Assembly: GCA_023846275.1 (NCBI GenBank)
Contig: JAIUJO010000157.1
Location: forward strand, 671,946 to 735,945
DNA: 64,000 nt
Direction of reading: 5' to 3'
Origin: Vanilla planifolia
Lineage: Eukaryota; Streptophyta; Magnoliopsida; Asparagales; Orchidaceae
Both the position numbers and the translations under genes were made by a program. Below the pieces are notes generated by a model. The model was not told the origin of the DNA. It saw nothing but the letters and a program-made list of their open reading frames with translations, and made no database searches. Of this stretch, positions 39,101-50,138 are shown one piece after another. Positions within the stretch are counted from its first letter, which is position 1. Each line of letters begins with the position of its first letter.

Positions 39101-41693
39101 ATGAGATATTTTGACTCATATTTGATTTGATGACCAAGAATGTTAAACACATTGTTCATAGTATCTTCGAATTTAACTTTCTCAATCAATTCTTTAAAAT
39201 GTTTCAATTCTATTTTGTTATATTAATATAAAACTCCAATTTAGTTTTTCTTATGATCTTTACACCAATTTGATTTGATTTTATTACATCAATTAAATTT
39301 ATCTAATTTTTGATTTAATACATATTTTCTTATTATTAAAATTATAGTTTATTATTTTTTATTTTTATTTAACTTGGTAATTTGTAGTAATTCTAAATGA
39401 GGTTTGATAAAGAGGAAACAAATATCATTGAAATTAACTCGACCAGCTCTACCTAATAAAATATCTATTAACGAATTTTTAAATATTTAATTTATTAGGT
39501 TTTTTGTATGCTTTGTGAGACATTTTTATTTATCCCTCCTTCAATGATCGGGTGTTACACTCAATCTCTTTGGTATCTTGTAATGTAACTTTTCTGTATA
39601 AATTATCCTATTTCTTTGAATTTTTTTTGTTTTGATTTTGTTATGTTACTATGTAGCATAAAATCTCTTATTGTGTGTTATTAAAATGGTATTGGATTGG
39701 TATATACTTTTTTCTTCAATTTATTTCATTTGAGCTTTAATAATTATGTACTTAATATTAAAATAATAATTTATTATTATTATTATGCTTTTTTAATTTT
39801 TGTTAAACATAGAACTCCAATTGAGGCTCAATTAAGACAAAACAAACAACTTTGGCATCATCTCAATCAACTCTAACCAATTTATTATTCTTTGTTTTTA
39901 TTTTAACTATTTCATTTTTTATAAGTTTTTCATGTTTTATAAGACAACTAATTTCATACCTAATTTGATAATTGAGGGTGTTACACTCAATCTCCTCAAT
40001 GTGTTGAAATGCTTCTTTCTATTCAATGTGTTATAATTTAATTTTGTTATATTATAATGTAAATCTAATTCTCTCTCATTTGACCTCTACATCTCTTTGC
40101 TTTGGTTATATTATATTATTTCAATGTATCTTATTTTTAGTTTTAATATATATTTGCTGAATATGAAAGTAATTAATTATTATTTATGTTTATTCACTTT
40201 GATACACAAAAATTTAAACAAGGTCCAATTTAGACTACAAACATTTTTGGATTCATCGTAGAGAGCTTTACCTACTTAAATATTTTTTTAAAATTTTTTA
40301 TTTTCTATAATTTTCATATGTTTTACTAGACATTTTAATTCATACATTATTTTTATGATCATTTATTTTACAATCAACTTCATTAGTATCATTGAAGTCA
40401 ACCTTCTTATACAATTTATCTTGTTTCTTTAAATATTTTTCTTTTGTTTGGTTATATTACTATGAAACTATAATTTACTTATTATGTGACCTTTACATTA
40501 CTTTGATTTGATTATATTATATTGCTTTAATTTATCTTACTTCATCTTTGTTATATATTTACTAAAAGTTAAGAAAATAATTAATTATTATTTATATTTA
40601 ATTACCTTAGTAATTTGTAGTATTCAAAACAAGGTTTATTCGAGACAAAAGAAATGTGGTTGGACTCGTATCGATAACCTCTATCCAATTAAATATTTAT
40701 TTCTATTTTATTAATTAAAAATATTTTACTTTTAAGAGTTGTAGCATACTTTTTCAGCCATTTTGATTAAGACCTTATTTAACGATTGAAAATGTTACAC
40801 TTGATCTCCTTGGTATCCTACAATGTAATATTCTCATTCAATTTATTACATTTTTTCAAATGTTTTCTTTGATTAGGTTATATTATTATGTAACTCTAGT
40901 TATTCTCTTATGTAACCTCTACATTACTTTGTTTGGTTATGTTATATTGCTTTAATTTAACTTGTTTCAACTTTAATATATGTATATATAGTTATTATTA
41001 AAAGAATAATATTTTATCGTTTTTACTTAATGTGATTGAACTTAGGTTGACCAGGTCTATCCAACTAATTATTGTTTTTTATATTATTAAATATTTTAAT
41101 TTTTTAAGATTTTAATGAGCTTTACAAGACATTTTAATTTGTATCTTATTTGAATATCGAGTTTGTTATACTTGATCTCTTTAGTATCATAGAATATAGA
41201 TTGTTTATAATTTATCTCACTTCTTGAAGTATTTATCTTTGATCTTTACATTTTACTATGAAATTATACTTATCCTCTCATGTGTCCTTTATATCATTTT
41301 AATTTAGTTTTTTTAAAAGTTGCTTTAATTTTTATAATTTTAGCTTTAGTATATATTTACTTAATATTAAAATAAATTTATTATTATTTATGCTTATTTG
41401 TTTTGTTAATTTGTAGTAATTCCAAATAAGTTTCCACTGAGATAAGACAAACGTTGTTTGACTCAACTTAACAAGCTCTATCTAATTAAATATTAATTGA
41501 TTTATTTATTTAAGATTTTAGCATATGTTATAAGACTTTTTGACTCATACCAGATGTGATGATTGAGGATGTTACACTTCATCTACTTAGTACCTTGAAG
41601 TGCAACTTTCTCGAACAATTTACATTTCCCCACATTTTTTCCTTTAATTTTAATTCTAAATTTCTTATTAGGTAACCTTTACATGTCTTTGAT
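30191..41693 (-). repeat. AT-rich ~415-bp satellite, reverse orientation, right array
   Basis: From about 30191-30215 onward all landmarks are reverse complements, for example TTTGATTTGGTTATATTAC, ATGCAACTTTCTCATATAA, and GATGTTACACTCGATCTCC-like segments. Spacing of one marked variant segment at about 32353, 32766 and 33180 gives 413-414 bp. The segment is as diverged as the forward arrays. It ends near 41693 within a TTAGGTAACCTTTACATG stretch, after which the sequence no longer matches the monomer. Plus-strand open frames here (32905-33090, 34468-34719, 38681-38932) are translations of the T-rich monomer strand. I see no gene in this 11.5 kb. Confidence 0.91.
32346..33620 (-). repeat. Local satellite subfamily
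   Basis: Successive monomers share a distinctive variant of the dyad region: AAATGATTTTTGATTGAGAC near 32353 and near 32766, and related ATGACTTTTGATCTTCATG near 33176 and ATGAGTTTTGATCTAAATG near 33560. The last two monomers also share TTTATCTCATCTTTTGAAAG (starting at 32961 and 33353) and a TTTAAATAACAATTT word, which are not typical of the rest of the array. Neighbouring copies more alike than distant ones indicate local tandem duplication after the family diverged. Confidence 0.75.
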
Positions 41694-42357
41694 CCTATGC
41701 TTGTAGAGTGTCAACTAATATTCTAAAATGAATTTGTCCCAATTTCATGCCAATAAAAAAATTCACCTCAACATGTAATATGGCAATGAAATGAGAAATT
41801 TAGTACTATTACATGCACTTTTTAGATGATGTAATAAAATAATGACAAAATAAAATTACATTGGCTTACCTAATAATTACTTATACAACCACGTTGACTT
41901 ATTTACAAAACAAAAAATCCAAAAATAAAGCATCAAAGTTTACTCTATCGATTACATTTATTTAGATAGATTTCAATCTCATCAATAACCAAACAAAAGC
42001 TAACATAACTCTTTGGTGATCTATTTTAGCTTTTTTATTTATCATGGCCTTTCAAATCATCAAATTGAAATGTAATAAAAAAACATAATTTAGCTCATTA
42101 TCAAAATAATGTACACTTTTTTGTAAAGTTACTTTATCTATAAGAAAGAAACATTTTTTAATTATAGATGAGAAAATAGGTCTTAATTTTTTGTGATGGT
42201 TCAAATTCAAGATACCATTAGCTAGCTTCAAAGATACATATTTGACATTACACAAACTAAAAGAAGTAAAACATTAATAGGAATGTTATAATTACTTTGG
42301 TAACTCTAAGAAAATCAACTAGAACATTCTCAAATTATTATATACATATGTACATTC

Positions 42358-42361
<4 letters not shown>

Positions 42362-42443
<82 letters not shown>
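42362..42443. repeat. (AT)n microsatellite, about 41 units
   Basis: An uninterrupted AT dinucleotide run of about 82 bp within the non-satellite island, flanked by TTCTTTC on the left and GCTATAGGG on the right. It is the longest simple repeat in the window. Long AT tracts of this kind can form cruciforms and are often length-variable. Confidence 0.97.
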
Positions 42444-42445
<2 letters not shown>

Positions 42446-43312
42446 TATAGGGAGATGTTTATGAAAGAGCACTAATGCCTTTGTTGTTTGATGTATCATA
42501 CACACTTATTGTTAATCCATTATCTAAAACAAGGTTAGTGAGGGAAAAATTTTTTAGCCAATTAACTCAATGATATAAAACCTCCAGACCAACTTGAGCT
42601 AACCAAATATCACTTAAAATATTAGAAATTATTAAATTTTTAGAGGTATCCAGCTATGTAGTATACATCATTTAATATGGAGTGTGACTACTTAGGTATG
42701 ACTCAAGCAATGAACATATTAAGACATTTGGGAGAAAAATTGAACTTTGAAAGTGCAGAAAAGTCATCAAAATGAGCATTATCTTGACAACTTGACTATT
42801 TCCTATTAACATAATGTTAGAAGAGTATAGTTTTGTACATATTGTATATACAATATAAGCATCATAATGTATTTGAATGTACATGCTAAAAAAATAATTG
42901 AATTAGGGAAGATAATGAAAAACATCTACGTGCACATACAAAATTTAGCACAAAAACCAAGGAAAAGAATGTTGGTCTCATTTTTCTATCTTTTGTCACA
43001 ACATCTTCCACATGCACTCAAAGCAACCATCCATTAATTGAAATGTAGTAGGGGCATAATGAACATATAAATCATGCTACGAAAATCTCTACCATAGACG
43101 TTTGATGATATGAAACATTTATTAAACCAAATATTGTAATTGTTGCATTATGTTAAATACGTGAAACACATCTCCAACTTGATGCAAAAGATGTGTGTTA
43201 AAATCAACAAAAAAATGGCAACTATAATAGTGCAACAAAACTTACTTTTTGCACATAAGAAGAAAAGTGAAAGGTTGGAATCCATGCATGTACTTTGGTT
43301 AGTTACCTAAGA

Positions 43313-43331
43313 GATCATGAATTTCATGATC
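43313..43331. repeat. Perfect 19-bp palindrome
   Basis: GATCATGAATTTCATGATC has 9-bp arms that pair perfectly around a single central T. It lies about 80 bp before the TG block starts. It may be chance in AT-rich DNA, or a dimeric protein site. No repeat of it was noticed elsewhere. Confidence 0.85.
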
Positions 43332-46300
43332 AATAACAAAAATGTTAGTACGTTAATAGAAATATTTGCAATACACCTATGGATGTTAGCATGACAAGAT
43401 ATTAAGCCATGCAATGTGAGAGTATTTGTGTGTATATCTATGGGTTTGTCTGTGCATGCCTAAATGTGTGTGTTTGTGCATATGGGTAAGTGTGCATGGG
43501 TGTGTGTCATGACTTTATGTGCACCAGAGCCTTGTGTGCTTGAATGCATGCATGTGTTGCCTTGTGTGACTATGTGTGTTCATGTCTGTTTGTGTAGATG
43601 TATGCATGTACATGTGCATGTGCATGTATAAGTTTCTGTGTAGGTGTGCACACATGCATGTGCTTGTGTGCATGGACATTTTGTATGCATGTGTTTATGT
43701 AGGTGTGTGCATGTCTACGTGTGTGCTTGTGTGCATGTAATTGTGTATATGATTGTGTGTTTTTGTGTGTATGAGTGTGTTTATGTATGCATGAGCATGA
43801 GTGTTTGTGAAAGTCCATGCATGCATGTGTACATGTGATTGTGTGTGTGTGTGTGCATGCTTTTCTGAGTGCGTGTCCATGCATTTATGTTTATGTTAGT
43901 CTGTGAGTGTTTGGGTGTGCATGTGTGTGTTTATGCATGTGTGTGTGTATTTGTGAGTGCGAGGGCATATGTGTATGTCTGAGCAACAGTGCGTGCTTTT
44001 GTATGGGTGTGCTTGTGTTTGTATGCGTGCATGTGTGTGTTTAGGTTTGTGCAAGTGTGAATTTCTACATGCATGTGTGCCTATATGTGCATGCCTATGT
44101 GCAAGTGTGTATGTGTGCATAACTGTGTGCACATTTGTGTGTGTGAGTGTGTGTGAGGGTGCATGCATTGCATGTGTGTGAATGTGTGCATTCTTGTGCA
44201 TGTGTATCTATGTGCATGTGTGTGTAATTGTTTGTGTGCTTGTGCATATATGTGTGTTGGTATTTGTGTGATTGTGCTTGCAAGTGTGCGCATCAGTTTC
44301 TTCTATGTTTATATTTGTATCTTCTTATGCATGTTCATATGTGTGTCTGTGCAAGTGTTTGTGTATGCATGTGAGTGTACATGTGTGCATGTGTGTATGT
44401 GTGTATAGGTGTGGATACGTATGTGTGTGCATGATTGTACACATGTGTTTGTGTGCCACTATTTTTGTAGTTATGCTTGCACATACATGTGCATGTGTTT
44501 TTGTGTGAGTGCACATACATGTTCGAGCTAATGCATTTGCATGCATGTGAGTGTGTATCCCTACATGCGTGCATTCGTAGTGTGTGTAACTATGCACATG
44601 CAAGCGTGAAGGCATGTTCATATGTGCATTACATTTTTGCATGCATGTTCATGGATGTGTGTGCAGATGTGTGTTTGTGTGTGCATACATGTGTGTGTAG
44701 GCATGTATGTGCATGTGCATAAGGATATGTGTGTGTGTGTGTATGTTGAGCATGTGTGCATGTTTGTGTATGTGTGAACATGGTTATGTGTGTGTGTGTG
44801 TGTGATTTTATGAATGCATTTACATCTGTGTCTATACATGCTTGATTATATGTGTGCGAGTGCCAGTGTGAGTTTGTAAGCATATGTATGTGTTTACATA
44901 TACATATGTATGTGTTGGTGTGTATGCATGAACTTGTATGTGTTAGTGCATATGTTTTTGTTTGTCTATGTTTGTGTATATATGTCTGCATGTACATGTA
45001 TTTGTGTGCATGCATGTGTATGCATGCGTACATGTGTGGGTTTGTGTTTGCTTGCATTTGTGTCTTTATGCATGCATTGTTGTTCATGTGTGCATGTATG
45101 AATGTTTTTGTGTGTCTATTTACATATGGTTGAGTGCATTTGTGCTTGTGTAAATGTGTGTATGTGTGTGTGTGCATTTGTGTTTGTGTGTCTGTGTGCA
45201 TATGATTGTGTGTCAATATGCACTTATAGTTGTGTGTGAGTTATGCATGAGTGTGTGCATAAGCATTGGTGTGTGTGTATGTGTGCCTATGTGTGTGTGC
45301 ATGTGTGTATACTTTTGTGACTTTTTATTTGTGCATGTGTCCTCTTGTGTGTGTGTGTGTGCTTTGGGGTGAGTGTTTGTGTGTGTATAGGCATGCATGT
45401 ATGTCTGTGTAAGTAAATGTGTGTGCATGTGTGTGCATCTATATGTGTGGCTATGCATCTACAAATGTGCACATGTGTGTTCGTGTTTAGGTGCAAATTA
45501 TGTGTTCATGCATGTGCTTGTGTGTATAGGTTTGTGTGTGTTGCACCATCGCCAAACATGTGTGCCAGAGGGGTTGTGTGTGTGTGTGCGAGCAGGCATG
45601 CATGTGTGAGTGAGTGTGCCCTTATAAGTGTACACACATATGCACATGTTCATGTCAGTGTGTGCATGCATGTTTGTTCCTATGTGTGCTCATGTGTGTT
45701 TGCATGTGTATGTGCATGTGTGTGCCAGTTTGTGTGCACACATGTGATCATGTGTGTCTTCATGCGTGTATGTGTGTGCATGCTCATGTGTGTGTGTTAA
45801 TGCATGCACATGTACTTGTGTGTGTTTGTAGTGTTTGTGTGCATGTGTGTTGTATCTGTGCATACATGTGCACATTTGTCAATACATCTACATTGTTTGT
45901 GTGTGTGTACATTTGCATGCATGTGGTTGTATGGTTGTGTGTGTGTGTTGATGTGTATGTGTGAGCATGCATGTGTATGTGTGCATGTGCATGTGTGTGT
46001 TTGTTCTTTTGTGTGTCCATGCGCATGTATGTGTGCACATGTTTGTGTGCATAAGTTTGAGTGCATATGAGTCTCTCTATGTGTGTGTGCTTATGTGAGT
46101 GTGGGTTCTGTGTGTGTTTGCTTGCTATTGTGTGTATGTTTTTTTTGTGTGCATTTGAATTTATGTGTGAATGTGCATGCATGCATGTAAGTATGCATGT
46201 GCATGCTTGTGTGAATGTGCACATGTGTGTGTCTAGATATGCAACTATATGTGTCTATTTGTGCACATGTGGTTGTTTTGTGTGCATGTGCACATTTCTA

Positions 46301-47826
46301 TAGTTGTATGTATGTGTGTGTGTGAGTGTGTTTGTGCATGTGCATATTAACATATATGTGTGCTTATGCATGTGTGTGTGTGTGTTGTTTCTATGTGTGC
46401 ATGTGTCTAGGTGCTTGTGGGCATGTTATGCATGTATGTGTGTTCATGTTTGCATTTAGGGGTGTGTGTAAGCATGTGTGCATGTCTTTGCTTGTGTGCA
46501 TGCATTTGTGTGTGAGGTGAGTTCATGTGTCTGTGATTATGTGCATGTGTGTGTGTGTACATTATTCTGTATGTGATCATGTGTGCATGTGTGCATTTGG
46601 GGTTATGTGTGGCCATTTTTTATGTGTGTATCTTTTTGTAAGCATGCAACTTAATTTCTATGCATATATTTGTTCATGCATGTGTGTCTATATGTGCGTG
46701 TTTATGCACATGTGTGCTTTTGCATTTATGCATATTTGCGAGGGTGTTCATGTGTGGGTAAATTCTTGTGTGAGTGTGTGTGCATTCATGCGTGCATGAG
46801 TGTGTGTGTGCATGCATGCATTTGTGTGTGTGTGTGTGCATGTTGGTGCAATGTGGGTGTATGTGTATGTTTTTTAGGGTGTCTATGTGTGTGTGTGCCT
46901 TTGCATATTTTTGTGAGTGTGTACAAATGTGTCTACTTGTGTCTGCATGTCAATTTGCATGAGTGTCCATGTTTTTGTGCATGTTGCATTTGAATGCTTG
47001 CTTATGTCGTAGATTTGTGTGTCTGTGTGTGTGTGTGTGCATCAATGAGTGGGTATGCATGTATATGTGCATGTGTGTGTGTTCAAGTACGTACACATGA
47101 ACATTTGTGTGACTATGCCTATTGATTTATGTGCATACATATTTGTGTGTGTAAGTGTGTGAGTGTGTGTGCACCTGTGCATGAGTGTGAGTGTCTGCAC
47201 TTATTTTTATGTGTGCTTACGTGCACGTACTTGCTTGCTCACACGCATGTGAGTGTTTTTATGTGTGTGTTTGTGTTTGTACAAATGTGTGCATGTGCCT
47301 ATGTGTGTGGGTGCATATGTTTGTGCATGTATATGTGTATGTGTGTCAGCATATTTGTGTGCATGTATGTATGTGTGTGTATATGTGTTCCAACTTTGTT
47401 TAAGTGTGCTCATGTGCATGTGTGTTCATCTATGGTTGTTTGTGTATGCAATCATGTTTGTGTATTGCACATGTGTCTAGTGTACATGTGTGTATATGCA
47501 TGCATGCATGTGTGTGTGTGTACATTTTGGGTGTCTGTATGTGCTCATATTTGTGTGTGTTTGTTCACAAGTGCATGGGCATGTGCATGTGTGCATGAAT
47601 GTCTATCTACTTTTGTGTGTGTAAGGACATGTGCATGTGTGTGCATGTGTATGTACATGTGTGTATGTGTGTGTTCTTGTGCCTACATGCTTATGTGTGT
47701 GCTTGTGTTTGTGCATGTGCATGTGTGTCTTTGTGAAGGCAATTGTGCATGTGTGTATGTGTACAAGTGTATCTATGAGTGTGTGTGTGTGTGTGTGTGC
47801 ATGTGTGTTTATATATGTTTATATCA

Positions 47827-47878
47827 ATATATATGTATGCATGTACATGTACGTGTGTGTGTGTGTGTGCATGTGTAT
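47827..47878. other. 52-bp uninterrupted pyrimidine-purine alternation (strong Z-DNA candidate)
   Basis: Every step alternates purine and pyrimidine from 47827 to 47878, running from an AT stretch through TGTATGCATGTACATG and a CG step into (GT)n and GCATGTGTAT. It is the longest uninterrupted run I traced by hand. The GT-rich half favours left-handed Z-DNA while the AT half favours melting or cruciform formation. Confidence 0.8.
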
Positions 47879-48907
47879 TTATGAGTGTCTGTGTGTGTCT
47901 ATACTCATGTGTGCATGTCTACGTGTTCTTGAAGTGTGTGTGTGTCTATTTGTGTGTGTTTGTGCATGCTTGAATTTCTTTGTGTGTGCGATCATGTGCA
48001 TGTGTGCATATGTGTGTACATGTCTATGTGTGTGTGTTTCTATGTAGGTATGAGTATGTGTGTTTGTGAATACAGAAGTGTCTAGATGTGAGCATACATG
48101 GGTGTGTGTTTGTGTGCATATGTGTATGCGAGTATGTGTTTGTGCATATGTGTGTGTGTGCAAGTGTCTGTGCAGATTTGAATGCATGAGTGTGTGTATG
48201 AATGCATCAATGTTTTCAAGTCATGTGTATTTATTCATGTGTGTGTATGTACTTTTGTGCATTTATGTGTAGTTGTGTGTGTGTTTATTGATGTGCATGT
48301 ACGCTAATGGATGCACATGTGAATGTGCATGCTTGTATGTGTGCATGTGCTAGCACATATGTGTCTAGATGTGTGTGAGAACATATGTGAGTGTGCTGTT
48401 GGTGTGTGGGTTGTGTGTTTGTGTGTATAAGTACATACACTTGTACATTTGCAAGGTCTGTGCAAGTATTGTTGATGTTTGTGCATTGATGCACATGCAT
48501 GTGAGTAAGAGTGTGTGTATGCATGCATATGTGTATTTGTGAATGTGTGTGTTTGTGTATGAGTGTGTATGCATTCATATGCATGCATATCTATGTTTGG
48601 GTGTGTGGGTATGGGTGTGGGTGTGTGTAGTTTTGTGTGGGTATTTGTGTAAATATGGAGGTGCATACACATGTGCATGTGTACTTACATTTATATGTGT
48701 ATGTGTGTGTATGTCTGTGCATGTGAAGGTGTGCATTTTTGTGTATGTATGTGTGTCTATGTGTGTGTGTGTGTGTGTGTTTATGTGTGTGTCTACTTGT
48801 CTAAGCATGTTAGTGTGTGCATAGAGTTTGTGTGTGTGTGTCTATGCGTGTGTGCATACATTTGTATTTATGTATGCACCTTTTGTTATGTGTGTGTTTT
48901 GCATGAG

Positions 48908-49093
48908 TGTCCATGCATGGTCCATGTATGTGTGCTTGTACATCTATGCATGTTTGTGTATCCTCTTGTGTGTTATCTTGTGTGCATGTTTTTGTGTGCA
49001 TCTTTTTGTTTGTTGTGCAGATGTGTCCATGCATGGTGCATGTGTGTGTGCTCGTACAACTATGCATGCCTATGTATCTTTGTGTGCATTTTC
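48908..49093 (+). repeat. Local tandem duplication, 116-bp shift
   Basis: The stretch starting TGTCCATGCATGGTCCATG at 48908 is repeated from 49024 as TGTCCATGCATGGTGCATG. Similarity continues for about 70 bp through TGTGTGCT(T/C)GTACA(T/A)CTATGCATG. CCATGCATGG is an uncommon word in this block, so the match is unlikely to arise from the general TG grammar alone. Confidence 0.8.
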
Positions 49094-50099
49094 ATTTGTG
49101 CATGTATGCTTGTGTGTGTGTGCATGTTTGTGTATGCATGTGTTACTATGTTGATGAGTATGTGCATGAGTGTGGGTGTGTGTGTATACATGTTTGTGCA
49201 TTTGAGTGCACATGTGTATGTATGGTTGTGTGCATGTACGTGTGTGTGGGTCTATATGAATGTATATGTGTGTGTGTGTAGATTTGTATGTGTGCAAGTA
49301 TGACAAGGGGTTCAAGTTACGATGTTTGTATTTTTATGTGTGCATTCATGCATTGATGCATGCACGTGTGTGTGTGTGTGCTGCATTTGTGTCTAGGTGC
49401 TTGTTTGTGTTGTTTGTGTGCTTGTGTGTAGGTTTTTGTGTGCATGTGTGCATCTCTATGTGTATGCTTATATTTGTGCACCTATGTAGGCATGTACATT
49501 TAGATATGTATGTGTGTGTGTGTCTTTTCATGAGTTCTTGTGTGCATGAGTGTACGTATGTGTGTTTATCTATGTGTGTAAGTATGTGTTTGTATGTATG
49601 TGTGTGTGTGTGCATGTGAGTGTTTGTATGCTTATGCAAGTAGGTATAGATGCATGAGTGTGAGTGCATGCATGTGAGAGTGTGCCTATATATGCATGTG
49701 AGTTCATGTGTGTGCATATATGTGTGCTTGTACACATTTTTATGCATGTGTGTATGTGCTTGTGTTTCAACATGTGTTGTGTTTGTGTATGCGTATGTGT
49801 ATATGCATGTGTGAGTGTGTGTGCATGTGCATGTCTACGTGTTTTTGCATGTGCATATGTATGTGTGTGTGAGTGTGCATTTGAATGTTTGTGTGAGCAC
49901 GTGTGTATGCGAATGTGTGTGAATATGTATGCGTGTGTGTGTGTGTTATTATATGCATGTGCATGGCATATATGTTTGTGTTTGTGTGTTAGTGCATGCA
50001 TGCAAATTTTTTTTGTGTGCATGTGTGCATGTGTATATGTGTGTGTGTTCATGTTTACTTTTGGATGTGTGCATGCTTATGTGAATGCATCTGTGTATC

Positions 50100-50138
50100 T
50101 GTACGTATGCATGTGTGTGTGCATGTATGCATACGTGT
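50100..50138. other. 39-bp uninterrupted pyrimidine-purine alternation
   Basis: Strict alternation from 50100 to 50138 in which GTACGTATGCATG and CATGTATGCATACGTG flank a (TG)n core. The two flanks are nearly inverted relative to each other, so the stretch can be drawn either as Z-DNA or as a weak hairpin. It contains two CG steps, which are rare in this block. Confidence 0.7.

Larger units (their letters stand above)
41694..43408. other. AT-rich non-satellite island, no recognised gene
   Basis: This 1.7 kb does not show the monomer landmarks and is not TG-rich; its words look like ordinary AT-rich single-copy DNA. It sits between the end of the satellite and the start of the second TG block. 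It contains the long (AT)n tract at 42362-42443 and a perfect 19-bp palindrome at 43313-43331. Two minus-strand open frames (42052-42255, 67 residues; 42672-42884, 70 residues) have no motif, signal or domain that I recognise and are no longer than expected by chance. I also looked for transposon ends, poly(A) tails and splice-flanked exons and saw none that I would defend. It could be an old transposon remnant or true single-copy DNA. Confidence 0.7.

Noticed and set aside
5223..41693. CRISPR-like array or bacterial/organelle origin
   Set aside because: Repeats are long, diverged and contiguous, with no constant repeat and unique spacer pattern. There is also no coding density such as bacteria or organelles would show over 36 kb.
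42052..42255. 67-residue open frame on - in the non-satellite island
   Set aside because: No recognisable motif, a length expected by chance in AT-rich DNA, and no supporting gene signals.
42672..42884. 70-residue open frame on - in the non-satellite island
   Set aside because: Hydrophobic but without any family resemblance that I can support; chance length.
44629..45216. 195-residue His/Thr-rich open frame on -
   Set aside because: It is the reverse-strand reading of the same alternating DNA (CAC, ACA, CAT codons). It resembles histidine-rich proteins only by low complexity.
47129..47884. 251-residue open frame on + in the second TG block
   Set aside because: Composition is almost only Cys, Met, Val, His and Tyr, as read from TG/CATG words. 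Overlapping frames on both strands are open too, as the alternation rule predicts. There is no domain or plausible gene structure.
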